64,000 nucleotides of DNA from Tunicatimonas pelagia (GTDB taxonomy: Bacteria; Bacteroidota; Bacteroidia; Cytophagales; Cyclobacteriaceae), in the NCBI RefSeq assembly GCF_030506325.1, contig NZ_CP120683.1:4105001-4169000 (forward strand), given 5' to 3'. A program made the position numbers and the translations under genes. Positions 9,146-18,330 of the stretch are shown piece after piece (positions within the stretch are counted from its first letter, which is position 1; every line of letters starts with the position of its first letter). The notes beneath the pieces are model-generated. The model did not search any database, was not told the origin of the DNA, and worked only from the letters and a program-made list of their open reading frames with translations.

Positions 9146-11593
9146 CTACGAAAAAGGATTCTTGATAGTGACGGTCGGCTTATTACCAGACAAGCGTTTC
9201 CGAGACTGTTGGGTGTAGTAACCATCGCTATTAGACAGATAACCATATCCGTACTCTGCGGAGAACTTCACATCGTTGAAGAGCAAATAGAGATTCTTGA
9301 TCTTATTCTTAGCGTACAGATCGTTAATACCACCCAATATATTCTTATTGGTGTAGTTATAGCGAACTACGAATAGACTAATATCAAAGTGTTTGAGCAT
9401 TACGAAGTAGTCGGCCACATATCCAATGGGCGGAGTTTCAATAATAACATAATCGTAGCGATCACGTAGCAGACGCATAAGCTCATCCATCCTAGCCGAT
9501 TCAAATAGTGTGATAGGATCTTCTTGGGGAATCCCGGGAGCTATCACATCAAGCTTTCTAAATTCAGTTGGTTGGATAATATCATCTACTGCTACTGAGC
9601 CACTCAGATAATCAGAAATACCCGGCCCAGACAGATCAAAGAAATCCTGAATTCGGGGCTTGCGTAGATCACCACCGATAAGCAGGGTTCGCTTACCTGA
9701 TTCAGCAAAAGCAGTACTCAAATTAGCTGAACAGAACGTTTTGCCTTCGCCACTGATAGAAGAAGTAACTCCAATTACTTTTTCATTACCTCCTTGGTGA
9801 AAGTACTGCAAGTTAATGCGGGCAAACTTAAACGATTCGGCAATGGCTGAGTTGGGTAAGGTACGGGCTACTAGTTTAGCATCCTTCGGTCCGTTGGCAA
9901 TCATTCCTAGCAAAGGTACCTTCACTTGTTTCTCTAGTTCTTCCTTGTCGGTAATGTTATTATTCGATAAATCTTTTATTAAGACCACTGAGAACGGGAT
10001 GATAAACCCGATAACAAAAGCGATAGAGAATATCAGCATATTGTTGGGTTCAACTGGCTTGTAACCGGTCTTTTTAGCAGAATCTATGACCTGCACGTTT
10101 TCAGAATTGGTAGCCAATGCTAATTCAGCATTCGACTGCTTTTGCAGCAAGAAGTTATACTCTTGATAAAGCTTATCGTATTTCTGTTGTAAAAACTGTA
10201 GTTTACTTTGCTCTTGAGGCAACTGATTAATGCTGTACTGAATACCGCCAATTCTTTGATTTAGCCGACTAAGATTCCGCTTCTCCGCAGCCAATGCACT
10301 CCGGAGCTGCTCCTGGATAGCTGCCCGGGTACTTTCAACTTCACGTTTAACCGTCTTGTATATCGGGTTATCCGGAAGAGCATTAACTTTAAGATCATTT
10401 AGGCGGGTGACCAAGGTAATGTAGTTCTCAATTAGACGATTGAATAGCTGATCCTGATTGATGCCCGCTGAAGAAGGCGCAACAATCTTACTATAGTCAT
10501 TATTACTATCCAAGTAGGTAAGTGTGTTTTGATAATAATCTATTCTCCGTTCTGATTCTGCTTTATTATTTTGTAACGCGCCTAGGTTCTCCATGGCCTG
10601 ACCCGAAGCAAAATCAGAATTTAATAGCCCGGTTTGGGAGCGAAAGTTCTCTAAGGCCGCCCGGGCGTTATCCAGTGAATCGTTTTTTTCTGCTATCTCG
10701 CGTTTCAGAAAATCAAGCGAAGTTTCACCCAAACTATTCTTTTGTAGTAACCCCTCTTGGGTATACGTTTCAACGAGGGTATTTATAAATAATCCACCCT
10801 TTCGATCTACAGCACTGTTAATTAGCAACTGTAGCATACGGTTGCTATCGTCCATGTCTACCGCAGGTTGTACCGTCAACCTTCCTTGGTACTGCATCGC
10901 CAAATCTTCAATACGCATCATTTTAAAGCAGTACGAAAAATCACCGTCTTCTTTTTTCTTCTTATCAACTGTGATATTGAGGATGTCGCTGGTAAAGGGT
11001 TTTCCAAACTCCCCGACAGCCTCCAATTCATAGTCAAACACTTTTCGCCCTTCTTTGGTAGCAAAGGCTACGGCATTTGCCTCATCGTTACTAGCGGTAA
11101 TTCGGTATTGCGTTTCAGAAATAGCTTCAATAAAAATTGGGGTATTTACCGCCTGAAATTGGCTAGAATCTAGCCGTATCTCGTAGGGAAAGGAAGTGTA
11201 AATCTCGTTTAGCCAATCTTCTCGCATAAAATCGGGCCAGAAACTTTCTACATTGTAGTAAGTGATTCCGAAATCAAGTCGCTCTAAAGCCGACTTGATA
11301 AGCGAGTAAGACTTTAGCTTTCCTATCTCATTAGTGAGAGCAATTCCCTTTCCTTCGTTAGGAGCGTCGTTCAGTAGCACTCCGGTTTCAGTTGAGCCTA
11401 CTTCTCGGTCTTTTACCAAGATCGTTGCCCCTACTTCAAATTTTTTCTCGCCAAATATGACGAAAACTGAAGCAATTGCTAAACAAAGTCCCAGGCTGAT
11501 TACAAAGTAATACCAGTGTTTCAGCATCTTCCCGAGTAGGGCAAACAGGTCTATTGTTTGGGTTTGATTATTTGTACTTTTTGCCTTTTCCAT
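9146..11593 (-). CDS. wzc: Wzc-type polysaccharide co-polymerase / BY-kinase
   Basis: An 815-residue chain-length regulator and tyrosine autokinase. Seen in order: a cytoplasmic N-terminus, a first membrane helix (about 29-48), a long periplasmic Wzz region with coiled-coil stretches, a GNVR-like segment ending before a second helix (about 517-537, IFSIAFVIGFIIPFSVVLI), then a cytoplasmic kinase domain. The kinase shows Walker A SSISGEGKT (about 610), an A'-type LLIGGDLRKPR and a B-type VIIETPP. The C-terminal tail is tyrosine-rich (YGYGYL, DGYY), the autophosphorylation cluster of BY-kinases. It lies about 70 bases downstream of wza, so both should be co-transcribed and form the Wza-Wzc export complex. 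The usual Asp of IIDTPP is Glu here. Confidence 0.92.
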   Translation of the reverse strand: MEKAKSTNNQTQTIDLFALLGKMLKHWYYFVISLGLCLAIASVFVIFGEKKFEVGATILVKDREVGSTETGVLLNDAPNEGKGIALTNEIGKLKSYSLIKSALERLDFGITYYNVESFWPDFMREDWLNEIYTSFPYEIRLDSSQFQAVNTPIFIEAISETQYRITASNDEANAVAFATKEGRKVFDYELEAVGEFGKPFTSDILNITVDKKKKEDGDFSYCFKMMRIEDLAMQYQGRLTVQPAVDMDDSNRMLQLLINSAVDRKGGLFINTLVETYTQEGLLQKNSLGETSLDFLKREIAEKNDSLDNARAALENFRSQTGLLNSDFASGQAMENLGALQNNKAESERRIDYYQNTLTYLDSNNDYSKIVAPSSAGINQDQLFNRLIENYITLVTRLNDLKVNALPDNPIYKTVKREVESTRAAIQEQLRSALAAEKRNLSRLNQRIGGIQYSINQLPQEQSKLQFLQQKYDKLYQEYNFLLQKQSNAELALATNSENVQVIDSAKKTGYKPVEPNNMLIFSIAFVIGFIIPFSVVLIKDLSNNNITDKEELEKQVKVPLLGMIANGPKDAKLVARTLPNSAIAESFKFARINLQYFHQGGNEKVIGVTSSISGEGKTFCSANLSTAFAESGKRTLLIGGDLRKPRIQDFFDLSGPGISDYLSGSVAVDDIIQPTEFRKLDVIAPGIPQEDPITLFESARMDELMRLLRDRYDYVIIETPPIGYVADYFVMLKHFDISLFVVRYNYTNKNILGGINDLYAKNKIKNLYLLFNDVKFSAEYGYGYLSNSDGYYTQQSRKRLSGNKPTVTIKNPFS

Positions 11594-11666
11594 TGTTTGT
11601 CATAAGTTATAGATGACAATGATTTTATTATGAATATGCCTCCTGCTTAGTAGCAACCAAGATCGG

Positions 11667-12482
11667 TTAGTTGGCATTGTTGAGTGTCACAATTAGGTTG
11701 ATGATAGCAACCAGTGATCCTATACTGCTGAATATCAAGCCAACAGGCTGAAAATTTGCCCTACGTACCTGCTGTATGGAGGGTTCTACATAAATCTGGT
11801 CGTTAGGTAACAGATAGTAATACTTCGATTTCATTAAATCAGCATCGGTCAGATCTATCAGAATAACCTCAGCACCATCATCCGTTTGGCGAATGAGCTT
11901 CACATTTTGCCGATTAGCGATCTGCGTTAAATCCCCAGCTAAGCTGAGCCCTTCTAGTATAGTTGCCTGCCCATTATAAATATAATAATATCCCGGATTA
12001 TTTACTTCCCCTAGTACTGATACTTTAAAGCTAACTAGCTTAACATCAACCGATGAATTAAGAATGTAGCGATTGGCCTCCTGCTGAATAATCTGCTGGC
12101 ACTCTTCAATAGTTAGGTTTTGAACCTGTACCTTTCCAATGAGCGGAATACTGATAAAACCATCTTTGTCTACATTAAAACCCATTAAGTACAAGATAGA
12201 CTCACTACCAAAACCACGAGCACCTTCTTGGTTGCCATAGTTGAAAAAAGCAGAGGTTTCATTATCAGGGTTTTGGATTGTTACGTGCAGTATATCATTA
12301 GGCTGAATGCGATACTCAGGCCGCCTGTTTTTTATCTGAGTAGGATAGTCGGTAGAAAAACTACTATCCTGTAAATAAACTAGCTGGTTCTTTGATACAC
12401 ACGAAACAACAGAAGCTATCATTACAAGATAAATAACAGATAAACTGAAATATTTTCTGGCTTTTATCAGTTTTTGATACAT
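11667..12482 (-). CDS. wza: Wza-type outer membrane polysaccharide export lipoprotein
   Basis: About 271 residues. The N-terminus is a lipoprotein signal ending SVVSC (Cys near residue 28). It is followed by a polysaccharide export (PES) domain beginning YRIQPNDILHVTIQNP, an SLBB domain (VSVLGEVNNPGYYYI..NGQATILEGLSLAG), and a C-terminal hydrophobic helix (PVGLIFSSIGSLVAIINLIV) that may form the outer-membrane pore helix as in Wza. The frame is open back to a TTG at 12524, but that codon lies inside the -7 box of the promoter at 12522-12552, so the ATG at 12482 is the supported start. As first gene of the run it should head the export operon with wzc. Confidence 0.88.
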   Translation of the reverse strand: MYQKLIKARKYFSLSVIYLVMIASVVSCVSKNQLVYLQDSSFSTDYPTQIKNRRPEYRIQPNDILHVTIQNPDNETSAFFNYGNQEGARGFGSESILYLMGFNVDKDGFISIPLIGKVQVQNLTIEECQQIIQQEANRYILNSSVDVKLVSFKVSVLGEVNNPGYYYIYNGQATILEGLSLAGDLTQIANRQNVKLIRQTDDGAEVILIDLTDADLMKSKYYYLLPNDQIYVEPSIQQVRRANFQPVGLIFSSIGSLVAIINLIVTLNNAN

Positions 12483-12521
12483 TAAAGATATTTTATATAA
12501 TTTTTCTAATTTTATTTTGAA

Positions 12522-12552
12522 CAAAAGTATAAATTTATTCGGTGTTTTAAAA
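12522..12552 (-). promoter_or_regulatory. Bacteroidota-type promoter for wza-wzc
   Basis: On the minus strand, TACTTTTG (12522-12529) matches the -7 consensus TAnnTTTG, with a TTTT element 19 bases upstream (12549-12552) as an imperfect -33 TTTG. Transcription would begin near 12515, about 30 bases before the wza ATG. Confidence 0.55.
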
Positions 12553-12680
12553 AGAATATGAATAAAAAATTAACTATTATGATTAATTTTTGCATTTTTC
12601 TTATAAAACAAAGTATTTATACTCACTCTTTCGCTTTCATTTCTTGAAAAATAATCGCTTTGGCACATGTACTGTTTTTC

Positions 12681-14900
12681 TCATTTTGTCAAAAAATGCG
12701 CCAGACTCGTGTCATATAATTCCTTTCCTGCTAGAGATGATACCAATTGTTGGTCATCTACCACAAAGTCAGCAGACTGCACTGAACCAATTTGTAAAAA
12801 GGTAGTATCTCTTTTTATCAGAAAGTCTTCAAAAATCTCTTTTTGAGAAAAATCCACACTGACTACTACTCGCCCTTGCCCTTCTCCAAACAGAAAAGCA
12901 TCTTTTCTTATACCGGAAATAGTCTGCACCGAAAAGCCTAAATTATTTACCATTGCCGACTCAGCCAAAGCAATAAATAGCCCACCATCTGACACGTCGT
13001 GGGCGGATATTGCTAATTTTTGCTTAATTAATTCACGTACAGTTTGATGAAGCTGATATTCTTGCTCAAGATCAAAATACGGAGCCGGAGACTGTTTTAT
13101 CTCGTGAAAACTGTACAAATACTCCGAGCACGCAATATCATTGGTCGGCTTTCCCAATAGGTAAATCAGATCGCCTTCTTGCCGGAAAGCCAGTGTCATC
13201 TGCTGCCGATAATCCTCTAAAATTCCTAGCATCCCTATGGTTGGGGTGGGAAATACAGCTCCCCCATCGCTAGACTGATTGTAAAAGCTTACGTTTCCGC
13301 CAGTTACCGGAGTACCTAACTTTTCACAAGCTCGCTTCATGCCTTTAATTGACTCTACAAACTGCCAGTATACTTCCGGATCATAAGGATTGCCAAAGTT
13401 CAAACAGTTGGTTACGGCTACCGCTTCACTACCAGCGCAAACAATATTTCGTGCTGCTTCAGCCACAGCAATCGCGCACCCCACTTCGGGGTTAGCGTGA
13501 ACATAACGGGCATTGCAATCTACAGTTACAGCAATGGCCTTATCGGTACCTTTAATTCGCACCACCCCCGCATCAGACGGTGAATTAGTTGTAGTAGTAC
13601 CAGTACCAATCATAGAATCATACTGCTCTGACACCCATTGTTTGGAAGCAATATTCGGGTGGCTTAGTAGAAACTTAGCTACCTCAGCATAATCATCCGG
13701 TTGAGGTACATTATCTATATTAAACTTTTGATGTTCTTGGTAGTAAGCCGGTTCTCGGTATTCGCGTTGGTAAACTGGAGCACCTCCGCCTAACACTAAA
13801 TCATCAGCCGGCACATCAGCTACCACCTCACCCTGCTGGTGAAACACCAATCGCTTTGTATCAGTGACTACTCCAATTTGCTCACATTGTAGATCCCATT
13901 TATCAAAAATGGCTTTTACTGCTTCTTCGCTACCTTGTTCCACCACAATCAGCATTCGCTCCTGCGATTCAGACAACAAAATCTCCCAGGCTAGCATATC
14001 GCTTTGCCGGAGTGGAACTTTATCCAGCCAAATATCCATTCCGTGTTCTCCCTTAGCACTCATTTCGGAAGTAGAGCAGATAATACCCGCCGCACCCATA
14101 TCTTGAATGCCAATTACGTGCCCGGAAGCAATCACTTCTAGCGAGGCCTCCAGCAATAACTTTTCCTGAAACGGATCTCCCACCTGCACTGCCGGAAGGT
14201 CTTCAATCGAGTCTTCCGTAATATCTTTAGAAGCAAAGGCTGCCCCGTGGATCCCATCTTTGCCAGTGGCTGATCCTACAATAAATACCGGATTACCTAC
14301 TCCATGCGAGGTGGCACTAGCCACTTTATCTGTTTCGACGATACCGGCTGAAAAAGCATTTACCAGTGGATTGACCTGATAGCAGGGGTCAAAAAATAAC
14401 TCGCCTCCTACGGTAGGAATACCAAACGCATTACCATAGTCGCCAATTCCTTTTACTACCCCTCGGAGCAACCACTGCGTGCGTTCATTCTTAATATCAC
14501 CAAAGCGCAGGGAATTTAACTGAGCGATAGGCCGGGCACCCATCGTAAAAATATCCCGGTTAATACCGCCCACTCCGGTAGCAGCTCCCTGATAAGGCTC
14601 AATAGCCGATGGATGATTATGAGATTCTATCTTGAAGCTACAGGCCAATCCATCACCAATGTCTACCAAGCCCGCGTTTTCTTCGCCAGCCTTCGCCAGC
14701 ATTCGCTCTGAATCTTTAGGTAACTTCTTGAGCCAAGTGATAGAATTTTTATACGAGCAGTGCTCTGACCACATCACTGAAAATATACACAGTTCAGTAA
14801 AGTTAGGATCGCGCCCTAAAATCTCTCGAACCTTCTCAAATTCTTCTTCAAGCAGGCCTAGGTCTTTGGCTGTTTGTACAGTAGGTAATATTTGTTCCAC
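12681..14900 (-). CDS. purL: Phosphoribosylformylglycinamidine synthase subunit PurL
   Basis: A 739-residue small-type PurL, the ATP-dependent synthetase subunit that converts FGAR to FGAM in purine synthesis together with PurQ and PurS. Seen: [14 protein letters not shown], the catalytic and substrate region [21 protein letters not shown] with the active His, the repeated AIRS-like halves (second half from about 400), and [14 protein letters not shown]. Length matches the small PurL class rather than the about 1200-1300-residue PurL, so separate purQ and purS are expected elsewhere; neither is in this window. The start is a GTG at 14900; no better ATG lies near the family N-terminus. It follows hemB by about 90 bases on the same strand. 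Confidence 0.95.
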   Translation of the reverse strand: MEQILPTVQTAKDLGLLEEEFEKVREILGRDPNFTELCIFSVMWSEHCSYKNSITWLKKLPKDSERMLAKAGEENAGLVDIGDGLACSFKIESHNHPSAIEPYQGAATGVGGINRDIFTMGARPIAQLNSLRFGDIKNERTQWLLRGVVKGIGDYGNAFGIPTVGGELFFDPCYQVNPLVNAFSAGIVETDKVASATSHGVGNPVFIVGSATGKDGIHGAAFASKDITEDSIEDLPAVQVGDPFQEKLLLEASLEVIASGHVIGIQDMGAAGIICSTSEMSAKGEHGMDIWLDKVPLRQSDMLAWEILLSESQERMLIVVEQGSEEAVKAIFDKWDLQCEQIGVVTDTKRLVFHQQGEVVADVPADDLVLGGGAPVYQREYREPAYYQEHQKFNIDNVPQPDDYAEVAKFLLSHPNIASKQWVSEQYDSMIGTGTTTTNSPSDAGVVRIKGTDKAIAVTVDCNARYVHANPEVGCAIAVAEAARNIVCAGSEAVAVTNCLNFGNPYDPEVYWQFVESIKGMKRACEKLGTPVTGGNVSFYNQSSDGGAVFPTPTIGMLGILEDYRQQMTLAFRQEGDLIYLLGKPTNDIACSEYLYSFHEIKQSPAPYFDLEQEYQLHQTVRELIKQKLAISAHDVSDGGLFIALAESAMVNNLGFSVQTISGIRKDAFLFGEGQGRVVVSVDFSQKEIFEDFLIKRDTTFLQIGSVQSADFVVDDQQLVSSLAGKELYDTSLAHFLTK

Positions 14901-14992
14901 GTTGCGAAATAATACGTTTTTAACGGTGTAATCTATAGAATATTGAATGATCTATTAGGGATGTTTCAATAAACTAACCTATTTTTCATGAT

Positions 14993-15964
14993 TCATAATT
15001 TCAGCCACTGAGCGTATTCTTTGGCAAAATACGTTAAAATAATATCAGCCCCCGCCCGACGAATGCTTAGCAGACTCTCCTCCATTGTTTTCTTCCCGTC
15101 TAACCACCCATTGGCTGCGGCCGCTTTAATCATAGCGTATTCACCACTCACTTGGTAGGCTGCAATGGGAATTGGAAACTGCGCTTTTAGCGATTGAACA
15201 ATATCCAGATAAGGTAATGCTGGTTTTACCATCAGCATATCCGCTCCTTCTTCATAATCTAACTGGGCTTCCATCAATGCTTCCCGGGCGTTGGCGGGAT
15301 TCATTTGGTAGGTCTTTTTATCCCCTGACTTAGGAGCAGAGTCTAGCGCATCGCGAAATGGCCCATAGAAAGCAGACGCATATTTGGCGGTATACGCCAT
15401 AATAGATACATTGGTAAAACCGTGTTCGTCTAATAGCTTCCGCAAGTACCCTATTCGACCGTCCATCATATCGGAAGGCCCCAGCATATCGGTACCGGCT
15501 TCAGCTTGCGCTAGTGCCATTTTTCCCAGTATCTCTAATGTTTCGTCGTTTAGTATTTCGCCATCACGTACCAGCCCATCGTGCCCATCCGAACTGTAGG
15601 GATCCATCGCAATATCAGTCATCAAACAAACATCCGGGAAAACTTCTTTAATACGGCGGATGGCGGTAGGGAAAAGACCATCGGGGTTATGCCCCTCTTG
15701 TGCCAGGGGATCTTTCTTATCGTCAGTGAGAGCAGGAAAGGGGGCAAATGTACGAATGCCCAGTTCTTGACAAGCAGCCACTTCTTCTAACAGCAGATCA
15801 ATGCTGTAGCGATAAATGCCCGACATAGAGGCTACTTCTTTCCGCTGATTATCACCTTCAATAATGAATATCGGAAATATAAGGTGTTGCACCGAAAGCT
15901 GGGTCTCTTCTACCAGATTACGAATAACGAGTGATTTTCGGTTGCGGCGAGGTCGGCGTAGCAT
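14993..15964 (-). CDS. hemB: Delta-aminolevulinic acid dehydratase (porphobilinogen synthase)
   Basis: A 323-residue cytoplasmic enzyme condensing two 5-aminolevulinate molecules to porphobilinogen in heme synthesis. Seen: PIFIIEGDN, SIMAYTAKYASAFYGPFRDA with the first active Lys, and MLMVKPALPYLD with the Schiff-base Lys. The metal region reads DIAMDPYSSDGHDG, the Asp-type (zinc-independent, Mg/K-type) pattern rather than the triple-Cys zinc pattern. The frame is open upstream to 16054, but the extra 30 residues are not family-like and would lie across the promoter at 15980-16012; the ATG at 15964 gives the normal length. It is followed by purL on the same strand. Confidence 0.95.
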   Translation of the reverse strand: MLRRPRRNRKSLVIRNLVEETQLSVQHLIFPIFIIEGDNQRKEVASMSGIYRYSIDLLLEEVAACQELGIRTFAPFPALTDDKKDPLAQEGHNPDGLFPTAIRRIKEVFPDVCLMTDIAMDPYSSDGHDGLVRDGEILNDETLEILGKMALAQAEAGTDMLGPSDMMDGRIGYLRKLLDEHGFTNVSIMAYTAKYASAFYGPFRDALDSAPKSGDKKTYQMNPANAREALMEAQLDYEEGADMLMVKPALPYLDIVQSLKAQFPIPIAAYQVSGEYAMIKAAAANGWLDGKKTMEESLLSIRRAGADIILTYFAKEYAQWLKL

Positions 15965-15979
15965 ACAAACTGTTTGTAG

Positions 15980-16012
15980 CAAATATAACGGGGATATAGC
16001 CAGATACCGAAA
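15980..16012 (-). promoter_or_regulatory. Bacteroidota-type promoter for hemB
   Basis: On the minus strand a perfect -7 TATATTTG (15980-15987) has a TTTC (16009-16012) 21 bases upstream as a near -33 element. The predicted start of transcription is only about 10 bases before the hemB ATG at 15964, supporting that start over the longer frame. Confidence 0.55.
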
Positions 16013-16480
16013 GGATGCTGGTTTTTTTGTAGATTTGAGTATACTACGGTGCATTCCAGATTAAGCAATGATTTTCTCTGTTCTTCACTGCTGTAAAACT
16101 GTTCAAAACAAGTGATGAGGCATTCTAAAAATACTGCAAAATTCTGTAAATGGTTTTGCCAATAGTCCAATCTATACCGAAACCACAAGCTCGGGCAAAT
16201 TCAATAGCTCTTCGTACAACTCATTCGTGTTAGCCAAATTAGTATTTTTATCTCCTACCACTACTTTCGTAAATGAGCCAATTTGTACAATGAAGAAGTC
16301 TTACCTGCTGTACCGTTCCGGTCGGATGGTTGGAGTGGGATTACTGAGGAGAATGCGTTTACGCTGCGGTAGGCCATTAGATTTTTGTGCCTGTTATCAC
16401 AAATCTGATGCAGCAATAAATATCTTCAAATAAGACTATTGGAAAGGGTAACAAACATTAGGTGATTGCTAATAAATAGT

Positions 16481-16634
16481 CTGATGTATCCTGCGCCACA
16501 GTAACCCGGATTTATTCCGGTTGGTGACCCGACGGATTTTCGAGTGGGAGACGTCGATATTTGTCAGGTGTTCCACATTAGACACCAAGCGCAGAGCCTT
16601 GCAAGCTAGGCCTCATCTGTCTAGTGTCCATCAG
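16481..16634. ncRNA. Possible multi-branched structured RNA (unassigned)
   Basis: Six perfect Watson-Crick helices nest without conflict. The outer pair is CTGATG (16481-16486) with CATCAG (16629-16634). Next is CTGCGC (16491-16496) with GCGCAG (16589-16594). Inside that are CCGGA/TCCGG (16506-16510/16516-16520), CGACG/CGTCG (16530-16534/16552-16556) and GGTGT/ACACC (16567-16571/16582-16586). GCCT/AGGC (16596-16599/16608-16611) lies between the two outer stems. The stretch is more GC-rich than flanking DNA and has no long frame. It does not match tRNA, tmRNA, RNase P, SRP or 6S as I know them. Strand is undetermined because the pairs are symmetric. Short helices can arise by chance, so confidence is low. 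Confidence 0.3.
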
Positions 16635-17095
16635 CAAGAATGTACCGCGCTACGGAGGCCAAGATAGTTTCTTATAAGTACTTAGCAGCCTAAATAGGAA
16701 AAAGATGTAAATGTGAGATGAAGCTTGTTTCATAGTGTTATTAGAGTTAGTCTTAAACTCGATCGATATTCACTTCATTTTTGCCTTGCTTACACATCTT
16801 ACTCAACGATAGCTGAGTAGATTATTCCACTTATCTAACATTCTTGCATAGAATGTAGCAGCAGTAGTTGGTTCATAATTCAATAACCCTAGTGATCCCG
16901 CTTCTAAGTCACCGAACATGGATACAATTTCAAAAATTGCATCGGTATCAAGATTAATTCTATAATGATTAGTCTCTTTGTCATCCGGCCGATTATGATT
17001 AGTAGGCTTTTCCACTAAATTTTCAGACAATATTCTACCAATTTCAGAAGCTAATTCTTTTCTGCCAGATTTCGTTAATTCTTGAAATGTAACGT

Positions 17096-17103
17096 TTAAG
17101 GTC
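17096..17103. repeat. Left copy of the 8-bp target-site duplication
   Basis: TTAAGGTC directly abuts the left end of the element; the same eight bases abut the right end at 18331-18338. Eight bases falls in the range known for IS4-family subgroups. Confidence 0.9.
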
Positions 17104-17121
17104 TTCACTACCGTACACTTT
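17104..17121. repeat. Left terminal inverted repeat of the IS
   Basis: TTCACTACCGTACACTTT is the exact reverse complement of the right end at 18313-18330. Homology stops directly inside both ends. The transposase TAA stop codon (17120-17122 on the minus strand) overlaps its inner edge. Confidence 0.93.
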
Positions 17122-18223
17122 ATTCATGATGTTGTTCGGCGAACGTTTGCAAAGACAAATCAAGCCATTCTCTCAGGTCAGGGAATAACTCTAGAAAGCG
17201 TCTACCGAGGAAGAATAAGCTCAAATCACATCGGTCAGTTCGGTGCACCATCGGATAGTACTGCGATTGTTGGCATTGCACCCCGGCCAGGATACAAAAG
17301 ATGTAAGCCAGACAAGTGGCGATAAGTAATTTGGCTAAACGCTCAGGATCATTCAGATGGCTACGCTGTAGATTGAACCCCCGACTTTTCTGATCGGAGA
17401 AGAAGGTCTCTATCGCCCGGCGACCCGGTTTAAACCGCTTTTTATATAGTTGTGTGATGAGTGGGGGGTAATCCAAATTGCTCAGCAGATAGATTGCTTC
17501 TTTGTACTTGCCTTCATGCCAGACCGTAATGTTGAGCGGTCCATAGTGCTGGTGGGTGAAGTAGGCATCGGTGAGCGTGAAGGTAGTTTGCCCTACGGCG
17601 GGGGCCAACCACTTGAGGGCCAGCATATCTTGCGGGCATTGTCCAGCTAGTTTAGCGCAACCCGTGCGCAATACATAGTTCCAACCGTAGCCAATAATAT
17701 CGGCCTGCCAGTTACACCCATCGTATTCTCCATCTCCTACAATGCTGATCTGACAATCAGAGGGCACTATTTCAGCAAGACGCTCTAGGAGTTGCCGGTG
17801 CATCTTCTCAGGCAGGTGGCCCTTCTTAGCCCACACGACCGTCCAGACTACTGGGGTAGCCCGCTGGCGGTAGATCACGCTGATCATTAATACCATGCAC
17901 CCACGTCCAGCGGCGCTACCGTCAATACTGAACACCAGACAGCCCTGAGCACTCAGGGTTTTCAGCAAAGCCTTCAGGTAGGGCAGATAGTGAACTGAAT
18001 AAGAAGTATGCTCATTGATAATCCAGCGTTTGTATTGCTTTTCCTTGCTGGCCTGTTGCTTTAAGTCAGGATTGGCGCGTCCCAAATCAGTCAGACGAGA
18101 GGAACCCTGTTGCAAAACCCCGCTGACCATCGCGGCCAGTACACTCAACCGGCGGAAAGCATTGCCCGATAGATGAGCGTCTCCTAGCATATTCTGCAAA
18201 CTTTTACGTACTTTACTAATCAA
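17120..18223 (-). CDS. IS4-family DDE transposase
   Basis: A 367-residue transposase. Catalytic residues can be followed: the first Asp in VFSIDGS, the second in SIVGDGEYDG, and the Glu in the signature RRAIETFFSDQKSRGF (R-3-E-6-K), which is diagnostic for IS4-type DDE enzymes. The N-terminal part is helical and probably binds the ends. The frame begins with a TTG at 18223. An ATG at 18240 lies just upstream in another frame and would join the transposase frame by a -1 shift at a run of seven A residues (complement of 18225-18231), giving a natural-looking MNDKKNLISK start. Whether slippage, a TTG start or an indel applies cannot be decided here. No internal stop is present. Confidence 0.9.
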   Translation of the reverse strand: MISKVRKSLQNMLGDAHLSGNAFRRLSVLAAMVSGVLQQGSSRLTDLGRANPDLKQQASKEKQYKRWIINEHTSYSVHYLPYLKALLKTLSAQGCLVFSIDGSAAGRGCMVLMISVIYRQRATPVVWTVVWAKKGHLPEKMHRQLLERLAEIVPSDCQISIVGDGEYDGCNWQADIIGYGWNYVLRTGCAKLAGQCPQDMLALKWLAPAVGQTTFTLTDAYFTHQHYGPLNITVWHEGKYKEAIYLLSNLDYPPLITQLYKKRFKPGRRAIETFFSDQKSRGFNLQRSHLNDPERLAKLLIATCLAYIFCILAGVQCQQSQYYPMVHRTDRCDLSLFFLGRRFLELFPDLREWLDLSLQTFAEQHHE

Positions 18224-18240
18224 ATTTTTTTATCGTTCAT

Positions 18241-18286
18241 AAACGGTTAGTTTTAGTGAGTATGGCTACTTCTAAACTAACCGTTT
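18241..18286 (-). promoter_or_regulatory. 13-bp stem hairpin at the transposase start
   Basis: AAACGGTTAGTTT (18241-18253) pairs perfectly with AAACTAACCGTTT (18274-18286). On the transposase strand the 3' arm ends immediately before the ATG at 18240. On the + strand the second arm is followed by T residues, so it could also act as a terminator. Known IS4-family elements such as IS10 and IS50 use similar structures to block translation from read-through transcripts; the same role is inferred here. Confidence 0.6.
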
Positions 18287-18312
18287 TTGCCTCCCCATTC
18301 AACTAGCTGTCA

Positions 18313-18330
18313 AAAGTGTACGGTAGTGAA
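18313..18330. repeat. Right terminal inverted repeat of the IS
   Basis: AAAGTGTACGGTAGTGAA, the perfect partner of the left end at 17104-17121 (18 of 18 bases). Confidence 0.93.

Larger units (their letters stand above)
15965..16802. other. Gene-poor accessory stretch between hemB and the IS-split gene
   Basis: About 840 bases with no recognised gene. It holds the hemB promoter, a weak + strand promoter-like pair (TTAG 16239-16242, 19-base spacer, TACTTTCG 16262-16269), and a 47-codon frame starting at ATG 16290 within a longer 68-codon frame (16227-16433). The frame is unusually rich in Arg and Leu and resembles no family I know. The interval 16481-16690 is visibly more GC-rich than its surroundings and can form several helices (see the ncRNA entry). 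The rest appears non-coding. Confidence 0.55.
17104..18330 (-). mobile_element. Complete IS4-family insertion sequence, 1227 bp
   Basis: The element is bounded by perfect 18-bp terminal inverted repeats and flanked by identical 8-bp direct repeats (TTAAGGTC), the mark of a recent, intact transposition. It carries one transposase gene on the minus strand whose stop codon lies in the left terminal repeat. A long hairpin lies just upstream of the transposase start. Family assignment rests on the DDE transposase with the R-3-E-6-K signature. No passenger gene is present. Perfect ends and duplication suggest the insertion is young. Confidence 0.92.

Noticed and set aside
10868-11173. 101-codon + strand frame within wzc
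   Set aside because: It is antisense to a clearly real gene and has no domain.
16491-16594. Cloverleaf-like fold resembling a tRNA
   Set aside because: Arm lengths and loops do not fit a tRNA; there is no T-loop consensus or anticodon arm of normal size.
16803-17108. 101-codon frame as an intact gene
   Set aside because: Its start codon is supplied by the IS terminal repeat; the duplication and the upstream piece show it is the 3' part of a split gene.
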